Shown here in pieces: positions 17,254-25,817 of a DNA stretch of 64,000 bases (its first letter is position 1; each line of letters begins with the position of its first letter). Where the stretch lies: assembly GCA_035720425.1 (NCBI GenBank), contig DASTOB010000107.1, positions 1-64,000 of the forward strand, in the 5' to 3' direction. Both the position numbers and the translations under genes were made by a program. The DNA comes from DASTOB01 sp035720425. Lineage in GTDB: Bacteria; Chloroflexota; Limnocylindria; Limnocylindrales; CSP1-4. The notes below the pieces were generated by a model. The model saw only the letters and a program-made list of their open reading frames with translations. It was not told where the DNA came from and made no database searches.

Positions 17254-18146
17254 TGCGGCCACTCGATCGTCGGCACGAAGCCGGCGGCGCGGTAGATCCG
17301 GGTGGCCGTCTCGTTGAGCGCCTCGACCGACAGCTCGACGACGGCCGCCCCGCGCTGACGCTGGTGGGCGATGCCCCAGCGCAGCAGCTCGCGCCCGAGT
17401 CCACGCCCGCGCCACTCGCGGCGGACGCCCATGAGCCGGATGTCGCCGACCGGGCGGCCGTCGACCGGCGGCCCGAGCTCGACCCGGGCGAAGGCGACGA
17501 GCCGGTCCGGCGTCTCGGCCGGCGCGACGAGCAGGATGCCCGATGGGTCGAACGACGGAAGCGTGTGGTAGAAGCGGACCGCGTCGACCGTCCACGACAG
17601 CGGCGTCGGATGATCGACGAACGTGTCGTTGAGGAGGTCGACGAAGGCCTCGAGGTCAGCGTCGGGATCGAGGCCGCGGACGACGACGTCGTCGGGGAAG
17701 ACCGGGGCCGGCACCGCCACGTAGGGCGCGAGCTCGAAGCGCCACAGGCTCGAGTGGTAGCGGAACCCGAGCGCCGCGATGAACGCCCGCGTCGCCGCAA
17801 GGTGCTGGGGGCCGTGGAGTTGCAGCCGCGCGAGCCCGCGCTCGGCGGCGATGAGGCGGGCCTCGTCGACGAGACGGCGGCCGTGGCCGCGCCGGCGATG
17901 ATCGGGATGGACGGTCAGGTCGTCGAGGCGCGGCGTGCAGTAGCCCACGACCGCGTCGCCCTCGAGGGCGACGGCGGTGCCGTCCGGATCGACCCGCAGG
18001 CGCGCCACCGCCCGATCGATGTCCGCCTCCGTGTGGCCGGGCATGGCGTCGACGACGAGCGACGCGTCCATCACGGCACGCACCGCGGCGAGGTCCGTCG
18101 GCCGGAAGCGACGGACGGCGTGGGCGGGCGCCCGAACCGTCGTCAT
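17148..18146 (-). CDS. Tandem double GNAT acetyltransferase
   Basis: 332 aa with two GNAT domains. The first (about residues 10-150) has VHPDHRRRGHGRRLVDEA as the acetyl-CoA loop. The second (about 165-310) has VRREWRGRGLGRELLRWGI. Duplicated GNATs of this layout include mycothiol synthase MshD-like enzymes, but identity is not provable from sequence alone. The start at 18146 has AGGAGG upstream and lies 4 bp inside the Nudix gene end, so the pair is one transcription unit. The 3' end overlaps the convergent small membrane gene. Confidence 0.85.
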   Translation of the reverse strand: MTTVRAPAHAVRRFRPTDLAAVRAVMDASLVVDAMPGHTEADIDRAVARLRVDPDGTAVALEGDAVVGYCTPRLDDLTVHPDHRRRGHGRRLVDEARLIAAERGLARLQLHGPQHLAATRAFIAALGFRYHSSLWRFELAPYVAVPAPVFPDDVVVRGLDPDADLEAFVDLLNDTFVDHPTPLSWTVDAVRFYHTLPSFDPSGILLVAPAETPDRLVAFARVELGPPVDGRPVGDIRLMGVRREWRGRGLGRELLRWGIAHQRQRGAAVVELSVEALNETATRIYRAAGFVPTIEWPHYVLPSTVVDGANPEPSTRPPDLPGSSESVRESAR

Positions 18147-18742
18147 CGGCCCTCCTTGGCGCGGTCCGCGACGAGGAGGCCCAGGATCGTCTTCGCGTCG
18201 GCGAACGCACCCCGTGCTGCGGCGGCGACGGCCTCGTCGAACGGCTGCCAGACGAGCTCGAGGCGCTCGTCCTCGTCCGGCCCCAGCCGATTCACGGCGG
18301 CCGGCGCGAGACCGGTGGCGAGATAGAGGTGCATGAGCTCGGTCGCGAATCCGGGTGCGGTCCAGAAGCTCGCGAGGCGCCGCCAGGTCGTCGCTCGGAG
18401 CCCGGTCTCCTCCTCCAGTTCGCGGGCCGCGGCGACGTCCGGGTCTTCCGCGCGGTTCGTGGCCGCGTCGACGTCGAGCGTCCCGGCCGGGATCTCGAGC
18501 AGTGCGGACCCGGCCGCGACGCGCCATTGGCGGACGAGCGCCACCCGATCCTCGGCGTCGACCGCGACGATCGCGACGGCCCCCGGGTGACCGACGATCT
18601 CGCGGGTCGCCCGCGTGCCGTCGGCGCGCTCGATCGTGTCGATCCGAAGGGACAGGTACCGACCGCGGTACCGCACCTCCGACCCGATCACCACTTCGTC
18701 GAGCGGGACGACGGCGGCGGGCTCGGTGGGGCGAGGGGTCAT
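18143..18742 (-). CDS. Nudix hydrolase (ADP-ribose pyrophosphatase-like)
   Basis: 199 aa. The Nudix box is AGTL...RELEEETGL, with the catalytic glutamates in RELEEETG. Compared with the usual box, about six residues are inserted between the leading Gly and the conserved Glu. ADPRase-type enzymes split ADP-ribose into AMP and ribose-5-phosphate; that assignment is inferred from the LEIPAGT and TAPGF motifs. TATCCT ends 9 nt before the ATG. Followed by the double GNAT with a 4-bp overlap. Confidence 0.85.
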   Translation of the reverse strand: MTPRPTEPAAVVPLDEVVIGSEVRYRGRYLSLRIDTIERADGTRATREIVGHPGAVAIVAVDAEDRVALVRQWRVAAGSALLEIPAGTLDVDAATNRAEDPDVAAARELEEETGLRATTWRRLASFWTAPGFATELMHLYLATGLAPAAVNRLGPDEDERLELVWQPFDEAVAAAARGAFADAKTILGLLVADRAKEGR

Positions 18743-18751
18743 CGACGGTGG

Positions 18752-18757
18752 AGGATA
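18752..18757 (-). promoter_or_regulatory. Leaderless -10 box TATCCT
   Basis: Minus-strand TATCCT, 9 nt before the ATG at 18742. No -35 visible. Confidence 0.45.
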
Positions 18758-18795
18758 GCGCCCCGGACCGGGTCGATGTCGGGTTGATCGGTGTC

Positions 18796-18830
18796 AAAAA
18801 GGCGACGGCGGGCCGAAGCCCGCCGTCGCC
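18796..18830 (-). terminator. Rho-independent terminator of the ABC ATPase gene
   Basis: On the minus strand, a perfect 12-bp stem (arms 18801-18812 and 18819-18830, 6-nt loop) is followed by TTTTT at 18796-18800. It sits 19 bp after the ATPase stop and is the clearest classical terminator in the window. Confidence 0.9.
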
Positions 18831-18849
18831 TGACTCGATGTCGTGGCGG

Positions 18850-19950
18850 TCAGTTCATCGCCGACGTGAGCGACACACCCGTTTCCGCGTTGAACAGGTG
18901 GAGCTTGGGCAGCGGCACGCGCAGGTCGAGCACGTCGCCCGGCTTGACCCGGTGCTCCGAGCCGACGATCGCGACGATGTCTCGGCCGCCACTCGATACG
19001 TGGAGGAGCTCCTCGTTGCCAAGGTACTCGACGACGTCGGCGGTCGCCCGCAACTGGGCCGCCTCGCCGGACACGCCGTTGCCGAGCTCGAGGTGCTCCG
19101 GCCGGAATCCGGCGATGACCGCTTTCGCGGAGCCGACCGACTCGCGGTAGCGGGACGGGAGCGGGATCGTCATGCCCTCGGCGGTGAGCGTCGCACCGTC
19201 GCCGGACCCACCGACCGACACCTCGACGAAGTTCATCGCCGGGCTGCCGATGAAGCCGGCCACGAATCGGTTGGTGGGATGGTCGTAGAGCTGCTGCGGG
19301 GTGCCGACCTGCTGGAGGATGCCCTCGTTCATGACGGCGATCCGCATGCCCATCGTCATCGCCTCGACCTGGTCGTGGGTGACGTAGATGGTCGTCGTCT
19401 TGAGCCGCTGGTGGAGGCGAGCGATCTCCGCCCGGGTCTGGACGCGGAGCTTGGCATCGAGGTTGGACAGTGGCTCGTCCATGAGGAACACGGCCGGCTC
19501 GCGGACGATCGCCCGGCCGAGCGCGACCCGCTGGCGCTGGCCGCCGGACAGCTCCTTGGGCTTGCGGGCAAGGAGTTTCTCGAGAGACAGGATGCCGGCC
19601 GCCTCGTTGACCCGGCGGTCGATGTCCGCCTTCGCCACCTTGCGCAGCTTGAGCCCGAAGGCGAGGTTGTCGTAGACCGACATGTGCGGGTAGAGCGCGT
19701 AGCTCTGGAAGACCATCGCGATGTCGCGATCCTTGGGCGGGACGTCGTTCACCACGCGGTCGCCGATCTTGAGCGTCCCGGCGGTGATCTCCTCGAGTCC
19801 GGCGACCATGCGCAGCGCGGTCGTCTTGCCGCAACCGGATGGGCCGACCAGGACCATGAACTCGCCGTCCTGGATGTCGAGGTTGAAGTCCTTGACCACC
19901 TTCACCGGACCGTAGTCCTTGACGACGTGGTCGAACGTCACGGTTGCCAT
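18850..19950 (-). CDS. ABC transporter ATP-binding protein, UgpC/MalK/MsmX type
   Basis: 366 aa. Walker A GPSGCGKTTALRM (near residue 38), ABC signature LSGGQRQRVALGRA (near 135), Walker B VFLMDEPLSNLDA and the H-loop YVTHDQVEA. A C-terminal MOP/TOBE-like regulatory domain (about 240-366) is typical of carbohydrate importers, so it energises a sugar or sugar-phosphate permease in the inner membrane. No permease or binding protein is adjacent, so it may be a shared ATPase like MsmX. The ATG at 19950 has GAGGTG 7 nt before it. Confidence 0.95.
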   Translation of the reverse strand: MATVTFDHVVKDYGPVKVVKDFNLDIQDGEFMVLVGPSGCGKTTALRMVAGLEEITAGTLKIGDRVVNDVPPKDRDIAMVFQSYALYPHMSVYDNLAFGLKLRKVAKADIDRRVNEAAGILSLEKLLARKPKELSGGQRQRVALGRAIVREPAVFLMDEPLSNLDAKLRVQTRAEIARLHQRLKTTTIYVTHDQVEAMTMGMRIAVMNEGILQQVGTPQQLYDHPTNRFVAGFIGSPAMNFVEVSVGGSGDGATLTAEGMTIPLPSRYRESVGSAKAVIAGFRPEHLELGNGVSGEAAQLRATADVVEYLGNEELLHVSSGGRDIVAIVGSEHRVKPGDVLDLRVPLPKLHLFNAETGVSLTSAMN

Positions 19951-20104
19951 CGCGGCACCTCGATACACACCGCGCGGCGTCATCGCGGGCTCATGCATCC
20001 GGCCGCCGAAGCGGACTCGGACGAGCCCCGTACGTGCGTCGCGTCGGGTTCGGGTCATCGTATGCTGGGCGCCTCCGACCCGCAACCCTTTTCGGAGGCG
20101 TCCC

Positions 20105-21211
20105 GTGACCATCGAGGGAACCGCGGCGAATCCGGCCGACGCCGCCCGGCGCGATGCGTTCGCCACGCGATTGTTCGAGGCGACGCTCGGCGCGTTCGAC
20201 CTCCTCGTCGTCCATCTCGGGCTCGACCTGGGCCTGTACGAGGCGCTCGCCGAGCATGGACCGCTGTCGGCCCCGGAGCTCGCCGCCCACGCCGGGATCG
20301 ACCGGCGCTATGCGCGCGAGTGGCTCGAGCACCAGGCCGTCGGCGGGATCCTCGAGGTCGACGATCACGCCGCCGGTCCGGACGAGCGCCGCTATGCCCT
20401 GCCGGAGGGGCACCGCGAGGTCCTGCTCGAAACGGAGAGCCTGTCGGCCGGCGCGGCGCTGCCGAAGTTCGTCCTGTCGGCCGGCCGGACGTGGCCGGCG
20501 CTGCTCGAGGCGTATCGCTCCGGCGGCGGAGTGGACTGGTCGCATTACCCAGGTCTCGTCGAGGCGCAGGAGCTCGCGAACCGTCCGGTCTTCGCCCGGC
20601 TGCTGACCGACACGTGGCTGCCGGCCATCCCGGACGTCCACGCGCGGCTTCTCGCGGCACCGCCGGCCCGGGTCGCCGATCTCGCCTGCGGAACCGGCTG
20701 GTCGAGCATCGCCATTGCCTGCGGCTATCCCCTCGCACGGGTGGACGGACTCGACATCGATCGCGAATCGATCGAGCGGGCGCGTCGGAACGCGGATGGG
20801 CTGGGCCTCGACGACCGGCTCCGGTTCCATCACGTCGACGCCGGCGACCACCACCTCGACGGGCAGTACGACGTCGTCACGATCTTCGAGGCCGTCCACG
20901 ACCTGGCCCGTCCGGTCGAGGTGCTCACCGCGGTCCGGCTGCTCCTCGCGCCGGGCGGGACCGCGATCGTCGTCGACGAGAAGGTGGCCGAGACGTTCAC
21001 CGCCCCGGGCGACGAGGTCGAGCGGATCATGTACTCGTATAGCGTCCTGTTCTGCCTTGCCAACGGCCTGGCCGACCAGCCATCGATCGGCACCGGGACG
21101 GTCATGCGCCCGGAGACGTTCCGCCGCTACGCGACCGAGGCCGGCTTCGGCTCCGTCGAGATCCTCCCGATCGAGCACGACACGTTCCGTCTGTACCGGT
21201 TGCGCGTCTGA
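20105..21211 (+). CDS. SAM-dependent methyltransferase with winged-helix N-terminus
   Basis: 368 aa. An N-terminal helical/winged region (about 25-100) precedes a class I Rossmann methyltransferase fold. VADLACGTGWSSI (near 195) is motif I and GLDIDRESIERAR follows as motif II. The layout resembles small-molecule O-methyltransferases or the demethylmenaquinone type; the substrate is unknown. The GTG at 20105 has GGAGGC 8 nt upstream. TATGCT at 20061-20066 may be its -10. Confidence 0.85.
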   Translation: MTIEGTAANPADAARRDAFATRLFEATLGAFDLLVVHLGLDLGLYEALAEHGPLSAPELAAHAGIDRRYAREWLEHQAVGGILEVDDHAAGPDERRYALPEGHREVLLETESLSAGAALPKFVLSAGRTWPALLEAYRSGGGVDWSHYPGLVEAQELANRPVFARLLTDTWLPAIPDVHARLLAAPPARVADLACGTGWSSIAIACGYPLARVDGLDIDRESIERARRNADGLGLDDRLRFHHVDAGDHHLDGQYDVVTIFEAVHDLARPVEVLTAVRLLLAPGGTAIVVDEKVAETFTAPGDEVERIMYSYSVLFCLANGLADQPSIGTGTVMRPETFRRYATEAGFGSVEILPIEHDTFRLYRLRV

Positions 21212-21231
21212 CACCGAGGTCCGCGAATCGA

Positions 21232-21257
21232 ACGGGCCCGCCGTTCGGCGGGCCCGT
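21232..21257. terminator. Bidirectional hairpin between convergent genes
   Basis: Perfect 12-bp inverted repeat (arms 21232-21243 and 21246-21257) between the methyltransferase and the hydrolase/lipoprotein gene. No T tract on either side, but the position between two stop codons supports a shared terminator. Confidence 0.65.
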
Positions 21258-21283
21258 CGCTGAGCCGGGGAGCCGGCCGGCGG

Positions 21284-21724
21284 TCACTCGACGTGGATGC
21301 CGTCGACCACCGAGCTGCCATCGAAGAAGGCGAACGCGATCGCGCCGGTGCCCTTCTCGAAGGTGACCTCGAACGTCCAGCGGTACGTGCCGGACTTCAC
21401 GGAGCTGAGGGTCGGTTTTCCGTGCGAGACGTACCCGCCGAGGTTGGCGATCACGCCGCTTCGGAACTGCTCGAACGCGTCCGGGCCGATGGCGCCCTTC
21501 ATCGCGTCCGACCAGGCGGCCGTCCAGGCCGCGTAGTCACCGCTGTTGAGGGCCGGGAAGGCGACGTCCGCGATCTCCGTGACGCGGGTCGCGTCGACGC
21601 TCGGCGCGCCCGGGGTGGGATTGGCGCCGTCCGCGGTTCCGGCGCACGCGGCGATGGTCGTGGCGAGCGCTGTGGCCAGCGCGAGCGCCGCCACGTACCG
21701 TCCGATCCGGGTGATCTGCTGCAT
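21284..21724 (-). CDS. Lipoprotein, DUF3887-like (internal start within the hydrolase frame)
   Basis: 146 aa when read from the ATG at 21724, which has AGGAGG 8-10 nt upstream. A signal peptide ends in a lipobox (TTIAAC, Cys at about residue 30). The mature part, with FPALNSGDYAAWTAAW and a beta-rich end, looks like a DUF3887/NTF2-like fold. The good ribosome site and the signal peptide argue it is made separately, even though the frame is continuous with the hydrolase. Confidence 0.6.
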   Translation of the reverse strand: MQQITRIGRYVAALALATALATTIAACAGTADGANPTPGAPSVDATRVTEIADVAFPALNSGDYAAWTAAWSDAMKGAIGPDAFEQFRSGVIANLGGYVSHGKPTLSSVKSGTYRWTFEVTFEKGTGAIAFAFFDGSSVVDGIHVE

Positions 21725-22855
21725 CGGTTCATGCCTCCTGTTCGTCCCTGTCGTCACCGGTTCGATGCCGTCAGGATCCCCGTGGCCGCCGCGTGGATCG
21801 AGGTCTCGCGGTGCCATCGTTCGATCAGAAACCGCCACGTCGCGGGGCCGGCTGTCCGCATCGGCGAGGACCTCCCGGATCGCGACGACGACGACGTCCG
21901 GTCGCTCGCTCGGGATGTCGTGGCCGGCACCGTCGACGACGACGCGGCGCCCTCGCGTCGACAACGCCGCCTGGCGGACCTGGAGCTCCTGCCAGACGGC
22001 TTCGTAGGCTGATGCGACCTCGGGGCCGAGCTGGGGCGGCGTTCCCTCCGCCCGACTGTGCGACAGGACGACGAGCGGGAGGTCCCCGAGTGACGTGATC
22101 CCGGCGGAGCGCAGCGCCGCGTTGCTCGCGTCGAGGTCGAGCATCTCCCGCGCCATCGTGGCGACGACCCCGCTGCGGGTCGCGACGACGCGGCGAAGCT
22201 CGTCGGCGACATCGGCCGGCGTGCCGGCGGACGCAAGCGGAACGAGCGACGGGCGGAGGGCCAGGATCCCGGCACGGGCGGCGATTCGAACGACGAAGAA
22301 CATCGGCCGCATCATCGACGCCATGCGGTGCTGAAACGCCCGGATCGGCTCCGGGGCCAGTTCGAACTGTTCCTCGTGCGAGGCGTCGACGAGCACGAGG
22401 CCGGCCGTCTCCGCCGGATGGCGCGACGCGAAGGTGCGCACGATCGTGCCGCCGAACGAATGGCCGACGAGGACGTACGGGGCCGGGGCGCCGGCCGCGC
22501 GGAGTGTCGCGTGGAGCTCGTCGGCCATGACCGACGCGGTTCGCCGAGCCCGGCTCGTTTCGCTATGACCGAGCCCGGCCCGGTCGTATGTGACGACGAG
22601 CGCGTTGGGTGCGAGCGCCGCAGCGATCGGGCGCCAGTATGCCCCCGGCGTCCACGTCCCGCCCTCGAGGACGACGGTCGGGCCCGAACGGCCGTAGGTC
22701 TCGACGTGGACGAGTCGCCCGTCGACGTCGACGAGTTGCCCGGCGGGCCTGGTCCGTGCGGCGAGACGGCGCCGCGCGATCTGACCGGCGACGACGAGGA
22801 CGGTGATCGCGATGCCGATCGCCGCTCCCACGAAGCTGATGATCTGGTCGAGCAT
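21284..22855 (-). CDS. Membrane-anchored alpha/beta hydrolase fused in frame to a lipoprotein domain
   Basis: 523 aa single open frame. An N-terminal membrane helix (residues 5-27) leads to an alpha/beta hydrolase with GHSFGG (Ser133 nucleophile), VDASHEEQ and GAGHDIPSERPD (catalytic His). The hydrolase is complete by about residue 330, but no stop codon follows. A 45-residue Arg/Asp/Pro linker runs on to Met378, where a fresh lipoprotein signal peptide begins. This is either a true fusion or two genes whose separating stop was lost. The start at 22855 has GGGAG about 7 nt upstream. Confidence 0.75.
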   Translation of the reverse strand: MLDQIISFVGAAIGIAITVLVVAGQIARRRLAARTRPAGQLVDVDGRLVHVETYGRSGPTVVLEGGTWTPGAYWRPIAAALAPNALVVTYDRAGLGHSETSRARRTASVMADELHATLRAAGAPAPYVLVGHSFGGTIVRTFASRHPAETAGLVLVDASHEEQFELAPEPIRAFQHRMASMMRPMFFVVRIAARAGILALRPSLVPLASAGTPADVADELRRVVATRSGVVATMAREMLDLDASNAALRSAGITSLGDLPLVVLSHSRAEGTPPQLGPEVASAYEAVWQELQVRQAALSTRGRRVVVDGAGHDIPSERPDVVVVAIREVLADADSRPRDVAVSDRTMAPRDLDPRGGHGDPDGIEPVTTGTNRRHEPMQQITRIGRYVAALALATALATTIAACAGTADGANPTPGAPSVDATRVTEIADVAFPALNSGDYAAWTAAWSDAMKGAIGPDAFEQFRSGVIANLGGYVSHGKPTLSSVKSGTYRWTFEVTFEKGTGAIAFAFFDGSSVVDGIHVE

Positions 22856-22948
22856 CGTTCCGCTCCCTTCTGCTGTGGGCTCGTGGTGATGCCCGCAGGG
22901 TCGGGTCAGCGGATCGGCCGGACGAGAGGTCGTCCGGCCATCGGTCGA

Positions 22949-23644
22949 TCAGATCTCGCCAGCGGGCTCCTCCACCTCGGCGAAGGCCCGAACCGGCAGT
23001 GCGGCCGCTCCGCGGACCGCGAGGACCGGAGCGAAGAACCGAAACCCGGTCCGTGGGAGACGATCGAGCCCGACGAGATGCTCGACGACCAGGATTCCGG
23101 CCCGCAGCAGCCGCGTGTGCGCCGGACGCGACAGGTCGTCGACGTCGTCGACGTTTGCAAAGTCGACCCCGACGAGCGCCGCCCCGCCGTCGATCAGGCG
23201 GTCGACGAGCCCGTCCGGTAGGTACGGACCGCGCCGCCAGTACGGCTCTGTTCCGAATCGAACGTCCCAGCCGGTTCGGACGAGGATCGCTCGCTCGGCC
23301 GGGTCGACGTCGGTGAGATCCACGGCGACGCCCCGCGAGCGGTCGACCCGGCCGTCGAGACACAGCCCGGGGAGGCCGACGAGCGAATCAAGCGGCAGGT
23401 CGGACACATCGGGCTCGCCAGGATCGCGATGGTACGGGCTATCGATCGAGGTTCCGGTGTTTCCGACGAGGAACAACCGGCTGATCTCGAACTCGGCCAG
23501 CCCCCCGTACCTGGTGCGGGAAGCGGCGTGCGACAGGAACGGTTCGATGCGCGGCGCCGGCAGGCCCGGCGTCATCGGTATCCCGTTCTCGATCGGGCGT
23601 GACAGATCGATGAATCGGCCCGAAGGCACAGGGGGTCTGTTCAT
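22949..23644 (-). CDS. Cyclase-family protein (kynurenine-formamidase fold), variant metal motif
   Basis: 231 aa. The family motif HxGTHxDxPxH appears as NTGTSIDSPYH: Asn62 and Ser66 replace two metal-ligand His, while Asp68 and His72 remain. DLSRPIENG at the N-terminus and VRTGWDVRF are typical of this fold. Some cyclases with a TGT-x-x-D-x-P-x-H pattern lack the first His, so activity is possible with a different metal or none. No kynurenine-pathway neighbour is seen. Start at 23644. Confidence 0.75.
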   Translation of the reverse strand: MNRPPVPSGRFIDLSRPIENGIPMTPGLPAPRIEPFLSHAASRTRYGGLAEFEISRLFLVGNTGTSIDSPYHRDPGEPDVSDLPLDSLVGLPGLCLDGRVDRSRGVAVDLTDVDPAERAILVRTGWDVRFGTEPYWRRGPYLPDGLVDRLIDGGAALVGVDFANVDDVDDLSRPAHTRLLRAGILVVEHLVGLDRLPRTGFRFFAPVLAVRGAAALPVRAFAEVEEPAGEI

Positions 23645-23751
23645 ACCCCCATCGTCAAGCGACGGCGACTCGGGCGCCACGGTCGGTCCTGCCGACCGGC
23701 GCTCGGATCCTGCCACGAGCCGGGCGCCGTATGGCCGGCCGGCGACCGGCG

Positions 23752-24741
23752 TCAGACGGGCGGTGCGGCCTGCTCGCGGAACGTTCGGCGGTACTGCTGG
23801 GGCGACACGGACACGCGCTGCGCGAAGTGGTGGCGCATCGTGATGGCGGAGCCGAAGCCGGCCTCCTCGGCGACGAACTCGAGGGGCAGGTCGGTCGTCT
23901 CGAGGAGCCGCTGGGCCAGCCGGATCCGCTGGCGGAGGATCCAGTCGAGCGGCGTCGTGCCGGTCTTGGCCTTGAAGTGGCGCATGAATGACCGCGGGCT
24001 CATGGCCGCGCGCGCGGCGAGGTCGTCGACGGTCATCTCGTCGGCGAGGTGCTCGACGACCCACGTCATGACCTCGCCGATCGGATCGTCCTCTGCGGCA
24101 TCGGGGATCGGCGTCTCGATGTACTGGGCCTGGCCGCCCTCGCGGTGGGGCGGCATGACGATCCGCCGGGCGACCTGGTTGGCGATCTCGGCGCCGTAGT
24201 CCTGGCGCACGACGTGGAGGCACAGGTCGATCCCGGCAGCCGTTCCGGCCGATGTCATGACCTGCCCGTCGTCGACGTAGAGGACGTTCGCGTCAACGTG
24301 CACAGCCGGGTAGCGGTCGCTCAGCCTGTCCGCCCAGCGCCAGTGGGTCGTTGCGCGCCGCCCGTCGAGCAGACCGGCCTCGGCGAGGACGAACGCGCCG
24401 ATGCACACCGACAGGATGCGGGCGCCCCGGTTGTACGCGTCGCGGAGCGCCGCGATCGTCTCCGGCCGTGGCGGGCGGAGGTCGTCGGCCCAACCGGGAA
24501 CGACGATCGTGTCCGCTTCCTCAAGGGCGTCAAGTCCGTGCTCCGGGTAGAGCATGAACCCGGTCGAGGATCGGATCGGTGGCGGGTCCTGGCTCACGAC
24601 GAGGTAGCGGTACCAGGGCGTCACGATGTCCGAGCGGTCGTAACCGAACACCTCGCACGGACAGGCGAAGTCGAAGGTGAGGACTCCCTCGCCGATCAGC
24701 GCGGCGACGGTCCGTTGCCGATGCTCGCCGGGGGTGCGCAT
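23752..24741 (-). CDS. GlxA-type transcriptional regulator (DJ-1/PfpI + AraC)
   Basis: 329 aa from the ATG at 24741. The N-terminal PfpI/DJ-1-like domain has SVCIGAFVLAEAGLL, with a Cys at the nucleophile position. The C-terminal AraC/XylS double HTH includes LAARAAMSPRSFMRHFKAKT. It likely senses a small metabolite and activates nearby genes; the divergent homocysteine methyltransferase/RraA pair is the obvious candidate. GAGGAGG is only 2 nt before the ATG, so a GTG slightly upstream is an alternative start. Confidence 0.88.
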   Translation of the reverse strand: MRTPGEHRQRTVAALIGEGVLTFDFACPCEVFGYDRSDIVTPWYRYLVVSQDPPPIRSSTGFMLYPEHGLDALEEADTIVVPGWADDLRPPRPETIAALRDAYNRGARILSVCIGAFVLAEAGLLDGRRATTHWRWADRLSDRYPAVHVDANVLYVDDGQVMTSAGTAAGIDLCLHVVRQDYGAEIANQVARRIVMPPHREGGQAQYIETPIPDAAEDDPIGEVMTWVVEHLADEMTVDDLAARAAMSPRSFMRHFKAKTGTTPLDWILRQRIRLAQRLLETTDLPLEFVAEEAGFGSAITMRHHFAQRVSVSPQQYRRTFREQAAPPV

Positions 24742-24785
24742 GCCCTCCTCGAAACCGGTGACGCGGTCGCGTCGGGATCGTACGG

Positions 24786-24791
24786 TAGATT
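24786..24791 (+). promoter_or_regulatory. Leaderless -10 box TAGATT
   Basis: TAGATT ends 6 nt before the ATG at 24798. TACGGT overlaps it at 24781-24786. Confidence 0.45.
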
Positions 24792-24797
24792 CCGCCC

Positions 24798-25817
24798 ATG
24801 ACGCAGATCGAGCGGAGGTCCCGCCGCCCACCCCGGCCCGAGCGACCGGGCTCGACTCCGGGGGTCGTGAGCGAGGCGGCCTTCCCGGGCGTCGAGGCCC
24901 GACGACGGGCGGACGGCGGCGCCCGGAGCGAGCGCTGGCGGGCGGTCCTGGCGGGCGGTGGCCCGATCCTCGCCGACGGCGCGATGGGCACGATGCTCTT
25001 CGCGGCCGGCCTCCAGTTCGGCGATCCGCCGGAGGTCTGGAACGTCACCCAGCCGGACGTCATCCGGCGCGTTCACCGTGGCTACCTCGAGGCGGGCGCA
25101 CGGATCCTCCTCACCAACACGTTCGGCGCCAATCGCCTCCGCCTCGGCCTGCACGGGCTCGAGGGCCGGGTGGCGGAGCTCAACCGGACCGCGGCGATCC
25201 TCCTCCGGGCGGAGGTCGAGGCAGCCGGTGGGAGCGCCCTCGTCGCCGGAGACATCGGCCCGTCCGGCGCGATCATGGCGCCGATCGGCACGCTCGACTA
25301 CGACGAGGCGGTCGAGGTCTTCGAGGAGCAGGCGGCGTCGCTCGTCGCCGGTGGCGTCGACCTGATCTGGATCGAGACGATGTCGGACCTCGCGGAGGTC
25401 CAGGCAGCCATCGAGGCGGTCCGGCGCGTATCGGCCGGCATTCCCCTCATTGCCACGATGACCTTCGACACGCGCGGCCACACGATGATGGGCGTCAGCC
25501 CCGAGCAGGCGGTCGCCTCGCTGAGCGCCTGGGGCGCCGACGCCGTCGGCGGCAACTGCGGCAACGGGCCGGACGAGATCCTCCCCGTCATCGCCCGGAT
25601 GCGCGCGGCGGCCCCGGACGTGCTGCTCGTCGCAAAGTCGAACGTCGGCATGCCGGAGCTCGTCGATACGCGCGCCGTCTACAAGGCGGACCCGGTGGTC
25701 ATGGCCGAACAGGCACTGCTCATGCGCGCGGCAGGCGCGACGATCGTCGGGGCGTGCTGCGGGAGCACGCCCGATCACCTCCGGGCGATGGCGGCCGCGC
25801 TCGCGACCGACGCGTGA
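24798..25817 (+). CDS. Homocysteine S-methyltransferase family protein
   Basis: 339 aa. The Hcy-methyltransferase barrel starts near residue 52. GPILADGAMGTML, GGNCGNGPDEI and VGACCGSTPDH provide the zinc Cys ligands. It uses betaine, S-methylmethionine or a related donor to methylate homocysteine. The first 45 residues are Arg/Pro-rich and unusual. No cobalamin domain is present, so it is not full MetH. It overlaps RraA by GTGA. Confidence 0.88.
   Translation: MTQIERRSRRPPRPERPGSTPGVVSEAAFPGVEARRRADGGARSERWRAVLAGGGPILADGAMGTMLFAAGLQFGDPPEVWNVTQPDVIRRVHRGYLEAGARILLTNTFGANRLRLGLHGLEGRVAELNRTAAILLRAEVEAAGGSALVAGDIGPSGAIMAPIGTLDYDEAVEVFEEQAASLVAGGVDLIWIETMSDLAEVQAAIEAVRRVSAGIPLIATMTFDTRGHTMMGVSPEQAVASLSAWGADAVGGNCGNGPDEILPVIARMRAAAPDVLLVAKSNVGMPELVDTRAVYKADPVVMAEQALLMRAAGATIVGACCGSTPDHLRAMAAALATDA

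Noticed and set aside
18850..19950. Complete ABC sugar importer
   Set aside because: Only the ATPase is present; no permease or binding protein lies within several kb.
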